Of a stretch of DNA of 64,000 nucleotides, positions 17,803-26,430 are shown piece after piece; the stretch's first letter is position 1, and the number at the start of each line of letters is the position of its first letter. Both the position numbers and the translations under genes were made by a program. Origin of the DNA: Pseudarthrobacter sp. Fe7 (GTDB taxonomy: Bacteria; Actinomycetota; Actinomycetes; Actinomycetales; Micrococcaceae); assembly GCA_024372495.1 (NCBI GenBank), contig CP099977.1, forward strand, positions 1,984,001-2,048,000, in the 5' to 3' direction. The notes beneath the pieces are model-generated. The model had not been told where the DNA came from and searched no databases. It saw only the letters and a list, made by a program, of their open reading frames with translations.

Positions 17803-19023
17803 ATGGCAGAATTCAGGCAGTCCACGAAGCTCAACAACGTCCTTTATGACATCCGTGGACCGATCCTTGAGGCCGCCCAGCAGATGGAGGCGGAGGGCCA
17901 CAGGATCCTCAAGCTGAACATCGGAAACCCGGCGCCGTTCGGCTTCGAGGCGCCGGACGCCATCCTGGTGGACATGATCCGCCACCTGCCCCACGCCCAG
18001 GGCTACAGCGATTCCCGCGGCATTTTCTCTGCGCGCACCGCCGTCTCGCAGTACTACCAGACCCGCGGGATCCAAAACATCCACGTGGACGACATCTATC
18101 TGGGCAACGGCGTCAGTGAGCTGATCACCATGTCCTTGATGGCGCTGCTTGATTCAGGCGACGAAGTCCTCATTCCCACGCCTGACTACCCGCTGTGGAC
18201 GGCGTCCGTGGCGCTCGCCGGCGGCAAGCCCGTCCACTACCTCTGTGATGAGGAATCCGGCTGGCAGCCGGACCTTGAGGACATGGAGGCCAAGATCACG
18301 CCCCGAACCAAGGGCATCGTGGTCATCAACCCGAACAATCCCACCGGCGCCGTGTACCCGGAGGAGACCCTGAAGCGGATCGTGGCCCTCGCCGAGAAGC
18401 ACGGCCTAGTGATTTTCGCCGATGAGATCTACGAGAAAATCCTCTACGAGGACGCCGTCCACGTGAATCTGGCCGGCCTCACGGGCGACCACGTCCTGTG
18501 CCTGACCTTCAGCGGGTTGTCCAAGGCATACCGTGTCTGCGGCTACCGGGCAGGCTGGATGGCCATTTCCGGACCCAAGAAGGACGCCGCGGACTACCTT
18601 GAAGGCATCAACCTCCTGGCCAACATGCGCCTGTGCGCCAACGTCCCGGCCCAGCACGCCATCCAGACGGCGTTGGGCGGCTACCAGAGCATCAAAGACC
18701 TGATCCTCCCCGGCGGCCGGCTGCTGGAGCAGCGCAATAAGGCCTACGACATGTTGAACGCCATTCCCGGTGTCAGCACCCAGCAGGCCAGGGGTGCCCT
18801 GTACCTCTTCCCCCGCCTTGACCCCGAGGTTTACCACATCCGTGACGACGAGAAGTTTGTCCTGGACCTCCTGCGGGAACAGAAGATCCTGGTGTCCCAT
18901 GGCCGCGCCTTCAACTGGGTGCGTCCGGACCACTTCCGCATGGTTACGCTGCCCAACGTCAAGGACATTGAGGAAGCAATTGGACGCATGGGGGACTTCC
19001 TGAGCCGGTACCAGGGGAACTAG
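17803..19023 (+). CDS. alaA: Alanine-synthesising aminotransferase, AlaA-like
   Basis: A 406-aa class I/II PLP enzyme closely resembling E. coli AlaA: start region S-T-K-L-N-N-V-L-Y-D-I-R-G-P, then L-N-I-G-N-P-A-P-F-G-F, N-P-N-N-P-T-G-A (substrate/PLP), A-D-E-I-Y-E-K, and the PLP lysine in S-G-L-S-K-A-Y-R-V-C-G-Y-R-A-G-W. It makes alanine from pyruvate and glutamate. ATG 17803 is preferred over the in-frame GTG 17800. Transcribed alone or with ppk2, whose start is 51 bases downstream. Length matches the family. Confidence 0.92.
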   Translation: MAEFRQSTKLNNVLYDIRGPILEAAQQMEAEGHRILKLNIGNPAPFGFEAPDAILVDMIRHLPHAQGYSDSRGIFSARTAVSQYYQTRGIQNIHVDDIYLGNGVSELITMSLMALLDSGDEVLIPTPDYPLWTASVALAGGKPVHYLCDEESGWQPDLEDMEAKITPRTKGIVVINPNNPTGAVYPEETLKRIVALAEKHGLVIFADEIYEKILYEDAVHVNLAGLTGDHVLCLTFSGLSKAYRVCGYRAGWMAISGPKKDAADYLEGINLLANMRLCANVPAQHAIQTALGGYQSIKDLILPGGRLLEQRNKAYDMLNAIPGVSTQQARGALYLFPRLDPEVYHIRDDEKFVLDLLREQKILVSHGRAFNWVRPDHFRMVTLPNVKDIEEAIGRMGDFLSRYQGN

Positions 19024-19074
19024 CCTTTGGTCACAGGCGCGCCGCGTCCGTTACCCTCCCGCGGAAGGACCCCC

Positions 19075-19929
19075 ATGGCCAGCATCGTTGGTTTCGACCA
19101 GCACCCCTCTGAGACCCTGCGCGTTGTGAAGGGATTTTCCCTTGCCGCGGTGGACCCTGACGCCACTCCGGGGTACAGCGGCAACAAGGCTGACGGCGAA
19201 GCTTTGCTGGCCGACCTTGACGGGAAACTCACGGAAATGCAGGAAAAGCTGTTCGCGGAGTCAAGGTTCGGCGGGAAGAAGCGGATCCTCCTGGTCCTGC
19301 AGGCGATGGATACGGCAGGCAAGGGCGGAATCGTCAACCACGTCATGGCCACGATGGACCCCCAAGGCGTCCAGTTCAAGGCTTTTAAGGCACCTTCGGA
19401 TCAGGAGAAGTCCTACGATTTCCTCTGGCGCATCGAGAGGGAGGTGCCGGCAGCGGGCATGGTGGGCATCTTCGACCGTTCCCATTACGAGGATGTGCTC
19501 ATCCACCGGGTCCACAACTGGGCCACTCCAGACGAAATCAGGCGGCGCTACCGGGCCATCAACGAGTTCGAGGCGCGCCAGACCGACGCGGGCACCGCGA
19601 TAGTCAAGGTGATGCTCAACATCAGCAAGGATGAACAGAATTCCCGCCTCTTGGCCCGCCTGGACAATCCAGCCAAGCACTGGAAGTACAGCGGTGGCGA
19701 CTTAAAGGAACGCGCCTTCTGGGATGACTACATGGCGGCATACCAGGCTGCCTTCGACGAAACCAGCACTGCCGCGGCCCCTTGGTATGTGGTCCCGGCC
19801 AACAAGAAGTGGTTTGCGCGGATTGCCGTTCAGCAATTGGTGATGTCAGCGCTGTCCGATCTGCGCCTGGAGTGGCCCAAGGCTGAGTTCGACGTTGATA
19901 TCGAACGGGAACTGGTGGCCCGGTCTTGA
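19075..19929 (+). CDS. ppk2: Polyphosphate kinase 2 family protein (polyP:nucleotide phosphotransferase)
   Basis: A 284-aa single-domain PPK2. Walker A-like motif Q-A-M-D-T-A-G-K-G-G near residues 77-86, Walker B region D-R-S-H-Y-E-D-V, and the following arginine-rich lid. It transfers phosphate from polyphosphate to AMP/ADP or GDP; sequence flavour suggests the group that acts on AMP and ADP, but subclass is not certain without alignment. ATG 19075 is chosen: it is preceded by GGAAGGA at ideal spacing, and the 16 upstream in-frame codons are Pro/Arg-rich filler. Lies directly after alaA in the same orientation. Confidence 0.9.
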   Translation: MASIVGFDQHPSETLRVVKGFSLAAVDPDATPGYSGNKADGEALLADLDGKLTEMQEKLFAESRFGGKKRILLVLQAMDTAGKGGIVNHVMATMDPQGVQFKAFKAPSDQEKSYDFLWRIEREVPAAGMVGIFDRSHYEDVLIHRVHNWATPDEIRRRYRAINEFEARQTDAGTAIVKVMLNISKDEQNSRLLARLDNPAKHWKYSGGDLKERAFWDDYMAAYQAAFDETSTAAAPWYVVPANKKWFARIAVQQLVMSALSDLRLEWPKAEFDVDIERELVARS

Positions 19930-19985
19930 CGCGGGAGCGGCGGGGACGCTCCCGGCGCTGCCCGTGGCCGCCACTCCGGCCGCCG

Positions 19986-20204
19986 TTACATGGGCTGGTC
20001 CCGGGCGGCGGCCAACCGCTTCCGTGCGCCTTCGAGCCACTCCTCGCAGCGCGCGGCCAGCGCCTCGCCACGCTCCCATAACGCCAGGGATTCCTCCAGG
20101 CTTGCCCCTCCCGCCTCCAGCCTGCCCACCACTGCGATGAGCTGCTCACGGGCTTCCTCGTAGCTCAGGGCCGCGACGTCGGATTCTGGTTTGTGTTCGG
20201 TCAT
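19986..20204 (-). CDS. xseB: Exodeoxyribonuclease VII small subunit
   Basis: A 72-aa XseB: the conserved L-S-Y-E-E-A segment, [19 protein letters not shown] and the coiled-coil-forming C-terminal half. Several copies bind the long helices of XseA to form exonuclease VII, which degrades single-stranded DNA from both ends. Its ATG overlaps the XseA stop in an ATGA junction, so the subunits are translationally coupled. Intact. Confidence 0.93.
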   Translation of the reverse strand: MTEHKPESDVAALSYEEAREQLIAVVGRLEAGGASLEESLALWERGEALAARCEEWLEGARKRLAAARDQPM

Positions 20205-21535
20205 GCCTTCTCTTCCAATTCCTGGTGCTGGTCTGGGCTTCCTGGTTGCGGTGCCCCCGTGGACGTGGCCCCGAAGCGGCCCTCCGCTACACGGATGGAC
20301 AAGGCGGCACCCGCCGGCGCCTCGTCGGGCCTGCGGACAACGGCGTGGCCGGCTTGGGCGATTCGGGCGGCCTGGTCTCCAGCCAGTTCGACCACGGCGT
20401 ACCCCCGGTCCAGGGTCTTCTGCGGCGAGAGCGCACGCACCTGGGCTTTCAAATGCCCAAGCTGGTCCGCAGCCCGCACTACCGTGGAGTTCACGGCAGC
20501 GGAGGAGCGGCGCAGCAGCCGCTCGATTTCCTCTCCCCGGACGGATACCATACCCTCTGGCGTCGCCATGACGGGCCGGGAGTGAAGTCCCGCCAGCCGG
20601 TCCGATTCCCGGTCCACCAGCCGTTCCATGCAGCGCCGCAGCTGTTCCCGCGCCTGGCGCACCCCGGCAAGCTCCTCAGATACCTCCGGGACGATGCGTT
20701 TAGCGGCGTCGGTGGGGGTGGAGGCCCGGAGATCGGCCACGTAGTCCAGCAGCGGGCGGTCTGCCTCGTGGCCAATTGCACTCACCACCGGCGTGCTGGC
20801 CGCGGCGACGGCCCGGATCAGGTCCTCGCTGTTGAATGGCAGGAGATCTTCCAACGCTCCGCCGCCCCGGGCAATGACGATGACATCCACCTCGGGACGG
20901 GCGTCCAGTTCACGCAGGGCGCGGACCACCTGCGCCACCGCCGTGTTCCCCTGGACGGCAACCTCGCGGATCTCGAACTCCACCGCCGGCCACCGCAGGG
21001 CCGCGTTGCGGAGGATGTCTTTCTTGGCGTCTGAGTCACGGCCCGTGATCAGGCCGATGCGGTGCGGAAGGAGAGGCAGCCGCTTTTTCCTGGAGTCGGC
21101 GAACAGGCCCTCGGCGGCGAGGGCCTGGCGCAGCCGTTCAATCCTGGCCAGCAGGTCACCCAAACCGACGGGCCGGATGTCCCGGACCTGCATGTTCAGC
21201 CGGCCCGTCTTCAGCCAGAATTCAGGTTTCAGCAGGGCCACCACCCGTGAACCGCGCTCCAGCGGGAGGTTCTGCCGTTCCAGGACCTTGGTCCAGACGG
21301 ATGCCGGCAGCGATACTTCTGCGTCCACGTCGCGGAGGGTGAGGTAGGCGTTGGTGCCGCGGCGGTTCAGTTCAATGACCTGGCCTTCGACCCACGCCGA
21401 CGGGGTGCGGTCGATGTGGGCCTTCAGCTTCTGCGACAGCAGCTGAAGCGGCCACGGGTTATCCGGGCTGGTCTCCGCCGCGGTGGCCGGCAGGGTAGTG
21501 GGTGCAGTATCCGGAAGGGAGGCCTGGTCAGACAT
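20201..21535 (-). CDS. xseA: Exodeoxyribonuclease VII large subunit
   Basis: A 444-aa XseA: N-terminal OB-fold ([12 protein letters not shown]), catalytic domain with I-T-G-R-D-S-D-A and [15 protein letters not shown], then [20 protein letters not shown], followed by the long helical tail. ATG 21535 is chosen because AAGGGCG precedes it; an upstream in-frame start at 21598 would add 21 residues lacking family similarity. Forms the nuclease with XseB downstream. Confidence 0.93.
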   Translation of the reverse strand: MSDQASLPDTAPTTLPATAAETSPDNPWPLQLLSQKLKAHIDRTPSAWVEGQVIELNRRGTNAYLTLRDVDAEVSLPASVWTKVLERQNLPLERGSRVVALLKPEFWLKTGRLNMQVRDIRPVGLGDLLARIERLRQALAAEGLFADSRKKRLPLLPHRIGLITGRDSDAKKDILRNAALRWPAVEFEIREVAVQGNTAVAQVVRALRELDARPEVDVIVIARGGGALEDLLPFNSEDLIRAVAAASTPVVSAIGHEADRPLLDYVADLRASTPTDAAKRIVPEVSEELAGVRQAREQLRRCMERLVDRESDRLAGLHSRPVMATPEGMVSVRGEEIERLLRRSSAAVNSTVVRAADQLGHLKAQVRALSPQKTLDRGYAVVELAGDQAARIAQAGHAVVRRPDEAPAGAALSIRVAEGRFGATSTGAPQPGSPDQHQELEEKA

Positions 21536-21695
21536 GCGGACGCCCTTGGAAGGCTGGTGCTGCGGGCATGCGGTCCTTGATCTGTTGTGGGCGGTCAATC
21601 AACCTTATCCATAAGGTGTAGCACCGGGCACTGACAGGGGCAGCCCCCAACCCTGCCTAGGATGGAATAAGGCCCCCAACCCCGAAGGACCTGTT

Positions 21696-22548
21696 GTGCG
21701 CACTTTTGTCTCTGCCATCGCCACCGTGCTGGGCATCCTCCTGGCCGCCGTTGCCGTTCCCGCCATATGGGTGGACCGGAACATCGTCCAGGAAGACGGC
21801 TTTGTCCATCTAGCAGGCTCCGCTCGGCAAGGACCCGGAATTCCAAAGGAAACTGGCCGCCGCGGCGGTGGGAACCATTGACACCGGATCGGTACCGGGG
21901 TTTCTCTCGGGGCTGGTGGAGCCGATGCTTGAAAAGGCGGCAGAGTCGCTGACCGGGCTGCCCGGCTATCCGGCAGCCTGGGAGGAGACCCTTCGCAGAA
22001 GCCACCGCCTGAGCTTCGCCGCCCCTGCGTCGGGGAGCCAGGGTGGCGCGCCGGCATCGTCCCTGACCCTCGACGTCGCCCCCTTGGTCGCCCTCGGCTC
22101 GGAGGAAATCTCACGGACCACCCGGCTTCCCCTGGACCCGCCGCAACAAACGCTGATCAATGTTGGCCAGCCCACTCAACGGGAATGGACCGAACGGCTG
22201 GCCACCTACGCCCCCATGGGCTACATCCTGGCCATCGGCTCGGTCGTAGCGTTCCTGCTGGCACTTGTTGCGGCCCGCCGGCGGTGGACCGTGCTGCTGG
22301 CTGCAGGCATTGGGGGACTGGCCCTTGCCGGGCTATGGGGGCTTGGCTTGCAGCTGGGCTCGGCCCGTGCCGAGGCCACCGACACCGGCAACGCGATAGC
22401 CAATATGTTCCGCGACGAGTTCCTTGCCGCCGCGGGTGCAGACTTCCAAACATGGATCACCACGGCGGCCGTTGCCGGCGGCGTCCTGGTGGCAGCCGGC
22501 ATTGTGACCTTGTTCGCATCCCGGAAACGGGTTGGGGCCAGCCGGTAG
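21696..22548 (+). CDS. Membrane protein of unknown function, one insertion
   Basis: The reconstructed protein is 283 aa: one N-terminal membrane helix (residues about 3-22), an extracytoplasmic region of about 150 residues, two adjacent membrane helices near residues 175-220, another domain and a last helix near the C-terminus ending K-R-V-G-A-S-R. The frame breaks at 21814-21820 (CAGCTC read as CAGGCTC); correction gives V-H-L-A-A-P-L-G-K-D-P-E-F-Q. I do not recognise a characterised family. Upstream of ispH in the same direction, with 9 bases between; the ispH -10-like box overlaps this gene's stop codon. Confidence 0.6.
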
Positions 22549-22551
22549 CAT
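22546..22551 (+). promoter_or_regulatory. Putative -10 box of ispH
   Basis: TAGCAT, 6 nt before the ATG of ispH and overlapping the TAG stop of the upstream gene. The spacing fits the leaderless pattern seen elsewhere in the window, but the intervening GGAGG could instead be a ribosome site. Confidence 0.3.
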
Positions 22552-22557
22552 GGAGGC

Positions 22558-23637
22558 ATGACCACCTCGGCTGTACCCCTTTCGATGCCATCCATTCCGC
22601 GCAGGCGCCGCTCCCCGGAGGAAGTAGCGGCTGCGGCCCCCGTGAACGGCACCAAGAAGGTACTGCTGGCTGCTCCGCGCGGTTACTGCGCCGGTGTTGA
22701 CCGTGCCGTGATCGCCGTCGAAAAGGCGCTGGAACACTACGGGCCGCCCGTGTACGTCCGTAAGCAGATTGTCCACAACGTCCACGTGGTCAGCTCGCTG
22801 GAGGAAAAGGGCGCCATCTTCGTGGACGAGACAGATGAAGTGCCCGAAGGCGCCCTGGTGATCTTCTCCGCCCACGGCGTTTCCCCGGCAGTGGTGGAAT
22901 CCGCCGAAAACCGGGGGCTGCGCACCATCGATGCCACCTGTCCCTTGGTCACCAAGGTGCACAAGGAGGCCGTCCGGTTCGCGAAGGACGATTTCGACAT
23001 CCTCCTGATCGGCCACGACGGCCACGAAGAAGTGGAAGGCACGTCCGGTGAGGCGCCGGAGCACATCCAGATCATCAACGGCCCGCACGAAGTGGACCAG
23101 GTGACGGTCCGGGACCCCGAGAAGGTCATCTGGCTTTCGCAGACCACGCTGAGCGTGGACGAGACCATGGAAACTGTGCGGCTGCTCAAGGAACGGTTCC
23201 CCACCCTGCAGGATCCGCCCAGCGACGACATCTGCTACGCCACCACCAACCGCCAGGTAGCCATCAAGAAAATCGCGCCCAAGGCCGACCTGGTGATCGT
23301 GGTGGGTTCGGCCAACTCGTCCAACTCCGTCCGGCTGGTGGAGGTGGCGCTTGAATACGGCGCCAAGGCGTCGTACCGGGTGGACTTCGCCAACGAGGTT
23401 GACGAAGCCTGGTTCGAAGGCGTTGCCACCGTGGGCGTCACGTCCGGCGCATCCGTCCCGGAGGTGCTGGTGCAGGATGTGCTGCGACTGCTGGCCGACT
23501 ACGGCTATGGCGCCGTGGAGGAAGTGGTCACAGCCGAGGAAGACCTCCTCTTCTCGCTGCCCAAGGAGCTCCGTGCCACCCTGAAGCAGGCCGGCGACGT
23601 CAGCCGGGCCCTGGGCGGACGACGGTCCCGCAGCTAA
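22558..23637 (+). CDS. ispH: 4-hydroxy-3-methylbut-2-enyl diphosphate reductase
   Basis: A 359-aa IspH (LytB), the last enzyme of the MEP isoprenoid pathway, an Fe-S protein converting HMBPP to IPP and DMAPP. The three cluster cysteines are visible in [16 protein letters not shown] and [10 protein letters not shown]. The substrate motifs G-H-D-G-H-E-E and E-G-T-S-G-E (catalytic Glu) are present. The N-terminus carries about 35 extra residues before [10 protein letters not shown], common in actinobacteria. Intact, followed by a terminator. Confidence 0.95.
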   Translation: MTTSAVPLSMPSIPRRRRSPEEVAAAAPVNGTKKVLLAAPRGYCAGVDRAVIAVEKALEHYGPPVYVRKQIVHNVHVVSSLEEKGAIFVDETDEVPEGALVIFSAHGVSPAVVESAENRGLRTIDATCPLVTKVHKEAVRFAKDDFDILLIGHDGHEEVEGTSGEAPEHIQIINGPHEVDQVTVRDPEKVIWLSQTTLSVDETMETVRLLKERFPTLQDPPSDDICYATTNRQVAIKKIAPKADLVIVVGSANSSNSVRLVEVALEYGAKASYRVDFANEVDEAWFEGVATVGVTSGASVPEVLVQDVLRLLADYGYGAVEEVVTAEEDLLFSLPKELRATLKQAGDVSRALGGRRSRS

Positions 23638-23662
23638 CCCAACTACGACGCCCCAACCGGAA

Positions 23663-23695
23663 ATGGGCCGGGCAGCCAACCGCTGTCCGGCCCAT
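23663..23695. terminator. Bidirectional terminator between ispH and rmuC
   Basis: A 9-bp outer stem (ATGGGCCGG / CCGGCCCAT) with an inner 5-bp stem (GCAGC / GCTGT) and 5-nt loop. It lies between two convergent genes and can serve both. Confidence 0.7.
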
Positions 23696-23712
23696 CCTTC
23701 ATCTGCGGGCCC

Positions 23713-24944
23713 TTAGGCTGCTTGGTCGTCGCCCTGGAGTTCGGGTGCCACCAGCGCCCGCGGGGTTGCTTCCACAAGCGGAGGTGCAACCAGGCCGGAC
23801 TCCTCCAGGCTGTTGAGCTTCCGCGCAGTGGGCAGGATCCTGGCTTCCAGGGTGCCCACCATGGCGTTGTAGCGGTCCACGGATGTCTTCAGGGAAGATC
23901 CCAGCTTTGTGACGTTCTCGCCCAGGGTGCCCATCCGGTCGTACAGCTGCCGGGCGAGTTCGAAGAGCTCGCGTGCACTGTCCGTCAGGACGTCCTGGCG
24001 CCAAGTGAAGGCCACGGACTTCAGCACGGCCAGCAGGGTGCTCGGCGAGGCAAGGACCACGTTGCGGGACAGGGCGTGGTCCAGCAGCCCGGCGTCCGCC
24101 GTCAGGGCCGCCGCCAGGATGGATTCGGCCGGGATGAAGCAAACCACCAGTTCCGGCGAATTTCCGGGGATGTCCCAGTACTTCTTGGTACCCAGTGCGT
24201 CCACGTGCGCCCTCAGCGCCTTGGCGTGTGCCGCCAGGAGGGCCTGCCGGTTGCGCCCATCGTTCGCCGACTCCGGTCCAGCCGGCTGGGTCAGGCGCGG
24301 GTCCACCGCGCCCAGTTCCTGTGCCTCGAGGTAGGACGACAACGGGACTTTGGCGTCCACCACCAGCTGCTTTTCGCCCGGAAGCTGCACCACCAGGTCA
24401 GGGCGCACCGCCGAGTCGTGGCCTGCACTGTGGACCTGCTCCACGAAGTCCACGTGGCGCAGCATGCCCGCAGCCTCCACAACGCGCCGGAGCCTGGACC
24501 TCGCCCCACTGGCCCCGGGCACTGTTGGAACGCAGCGCCGACTCCAAGGCGTGCGTGGATCTGATGAGCTGCTCATCGGAGAGCCTGGCTTCCTGCAGCT
24601 GCTGGGCCAGCCTGGCCGTACTGCTCAACCCTGTCCCGCTCCAGCAGCGCCACCTGCTGCTGGACCGCGGACAGCTTCTCGGCCACGGGAGCCAGGGCGC
24701 GCAGTACACTGCCGTCCTGTGTCCGGGCCTCACCCAGCTCACGGTTCTGCGCGGCCAAGAGCCGCCGCTCGGCGTCGGCCGCTGCCAGCTGCGCCGTGAC
24801 CTCTGAAAGGCGGGACGACAGGTGGTCAAAGTCCGCCTCCAGGCCACGTGAGTTCCTGCGCAGGGAAAAGAAGGTGGCCGCAGCGCCGGCAAGCGCACCA
24901 AGCAGCAGCATGAGAAGGGCCAGAATCAAGGCGAAAGCATCCAT
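23713..24944 (-). CDS. rmuC: DNA recombination protein RmuC, two insertions
   Basis: The reconstructed protein is 409 aa: an N-terminal membrane anchor (M-D-A-F-A-L-I-L-A-L-L), a long coiled coil (residues about 30-130), then the RmuC core with R-G-Q-W-G-E-V-Q, F-V-E-Q and P-D-L-V-V-Q-L-P-G. RmuC limits recombination at inverted repeats; the core resembles restriction-endonuclease folds. Extra bases at 24608-24614 (CAGCTG read as CAGCCTG) and 24490-24496 (GAGCTG read as GAGCCTG) break the frame; corrected text is G-Q-L-A-Q-Q-L-Q-E-A and V-Q-L-R-R-V-V-E-A-A. ATG 24944 is the start in keeping with the membrane anchor. Confidence 0.87.
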
Positions 24945-25020
24945 GGCTTCACTGTTGCACGGGGCTCTGACAATCATGGGCAGTGACATTCCCCCGTACT
25001 GGCTGAAGGGGCCCGGCGGG

Positions 25021-25026
25021 TAGAAT
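25021..25026 (+). promoter_or_regulatory. Putative -10 box of ychF
   Basis: TAGAAT, 8 nt before the GTG start of ychF. No convincing ribosome site lies between them, which favours a leaderless mRNA. Confidence 0.45.
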
Positions 25027-25034
25027 CAATGCTC

Positions 25035-26124
25035 GTGGCTCTTACTATTGGCATCGTCGGACTGCCTAACGTCGGCAAATCAACCCTTTTCAACGCCCTC
25101 ACCCGTAACCAGGTCCTGGCCGCGAACTATCCGTTCGCCACCATCGAACCCAACGTCGGCGTCGTGAACCTCCCGGACCCCAGGCTCCAGACGCTGGCCG
25201 GGATCTTCGGCTCGCAGCGCGTCCTGCCCGCCGCCGTGTCCTTCGTGGACATCGCGGGCATCGTTAAGGGCGCGTCCGAGGGGGAAGGGCTGGGCAACCA
25301 GTTCCTGGCCAACATCCGCGAGGCGGAAGCCATCGCCCAGGTTGTGCGCGTCTTCGACGACCCCGACGTCATCCATGTCGATGGCAAGGTGGATCCCCGC
25401 TCAGACATGGAGACCATCAACACCGAGCTGATCCTCGCCGACCTCCAGACCATCGAAAAGGCCGTCCCGCGGATCGAAAAAGAAGTCAAGATCAAGAAGC
25501 GGGAAGCCGCCGAGCCTCGCCGCCATCAAGGCCGCGCAGGCGGTGCTGGAGCGGGGAGACACCATCTACTCCTCCGTCAAGAGTGACAAACTGGAAATGG
25601 AGCACCTCAAGGAGCCTGGGCCTGCTGACTGCCAAGCCCTTCATCTACGTGTTCAATGCCGACGAAGGCATCCTGGGCAGCCCTGAAAAGCAGGAGGAGC
25701 CTGCGCGCCATGGTGGCGCCGGCAGACTGCATTTTCCTTGACGCCAAGCTCGAGGCGGACCTCGTGGAGCCTGGACGAGGAAGAAGCGCGCGAGATGCTC
25801 GAGATGAACGGCCAGGACGAGTCAGGCCTGGACCAGCTGGCACGCGTCGGCTTCCATACTCTTGGCCTGCAGACCTACCTCACCGCGGGTCCCAAGGAAG
25901 CACGCGCCTGGACCATCCGGCAGGGGGACACGGCACCCCAGGCAGCCGGCGTCATCCACTCCGACTTCCAGCGCGGCTTCATCAAGGCCGAAGTAGTCTC
26001 CTTCGACGACCTTGTGGACGCCGGATCCATGGCTGAGGCAAAGTCCCGCGGCAAGGTCCGCATTGAGGGCAAGGAATACGTCATGGCCGACGGCGACGTG
26101 GTGGAGTTTAGATTTAACGTATAG
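25035..26124 (+). CDS. ychF: Redox-regulated ATPase/GTPase YchF, four insertions
   Basis: A 361-aa Obg-family P-loop protein that prefers ATP and binds ribosomes. G1 is G-L-P-N-V-G-K-S-T near the start, G3 is V-D-I-A-G-I-V-K-G, and the C-terminal TGS domain ends [10 protein letters not shown]. Four extra bases, at 25512-25518, 25612-25618, 25697-25703 and 25767-25773, each turn GAGCTG or GAGCTC into GAGCCTG or GAGCCTC. Removing all four restores the full core protein (362 codons). Such a universally conserved gene would not carry four real frameshifts with the same sequence. GTG 25035 matches the family N-terminus; ATG 25029 is alternative. Confidence 0.92.
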
Positions 26125-26430
26125 ATCGCCGCCTGAACCAGTAGAAATGCCGCCCTCCGCGAAACCGGACGAGGGTGGCATTTCTTGTAGCAGCATTGAT
26201 AGCCGTTTTCTCGATGTGAATGCAGAGGACTTTCAGAGCGGACAGGGGCCGCCGGAAGCAGAGCAGGAGGGCAGCCACGAACCTAGACGGTCGAACGATG
26301 TCGGATCCCTGTGGCATTCTTTCCAAGAGCTGGCGAAGGTCACGGAAACTCGCAGGATATGACACGCCGCGTAATAAGAATCAGCCCGTGGCACGATGTG
26401 AAGTACAAAAACAATTGGGGGTAATTTGTT
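26125..26430. other. Non-coding gap between ychF and the large membrane protein
   Basis: About 306 bases without a credible gene. The first third holds the ychF terminator (26144-26184). The remainder is lower in GC than its surroundings and has short open frames on both strands with no recognisable content. The 60 bases before 26431 (AT-richer, with AACAATTGGGGGTAATTTG) are the likely promoter and leader of the downstream gene. Confidence 0.5.
26144..26184 (+). terminator. Terminator of ychF
   Basis: A 14-bp stem (GAAATGCCGCCCTC / GAGGGTGGCATTTC, one G-T pair) with a 13-nt loop, starting 20 bases after the ychF stop. Confidence 0.85.
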
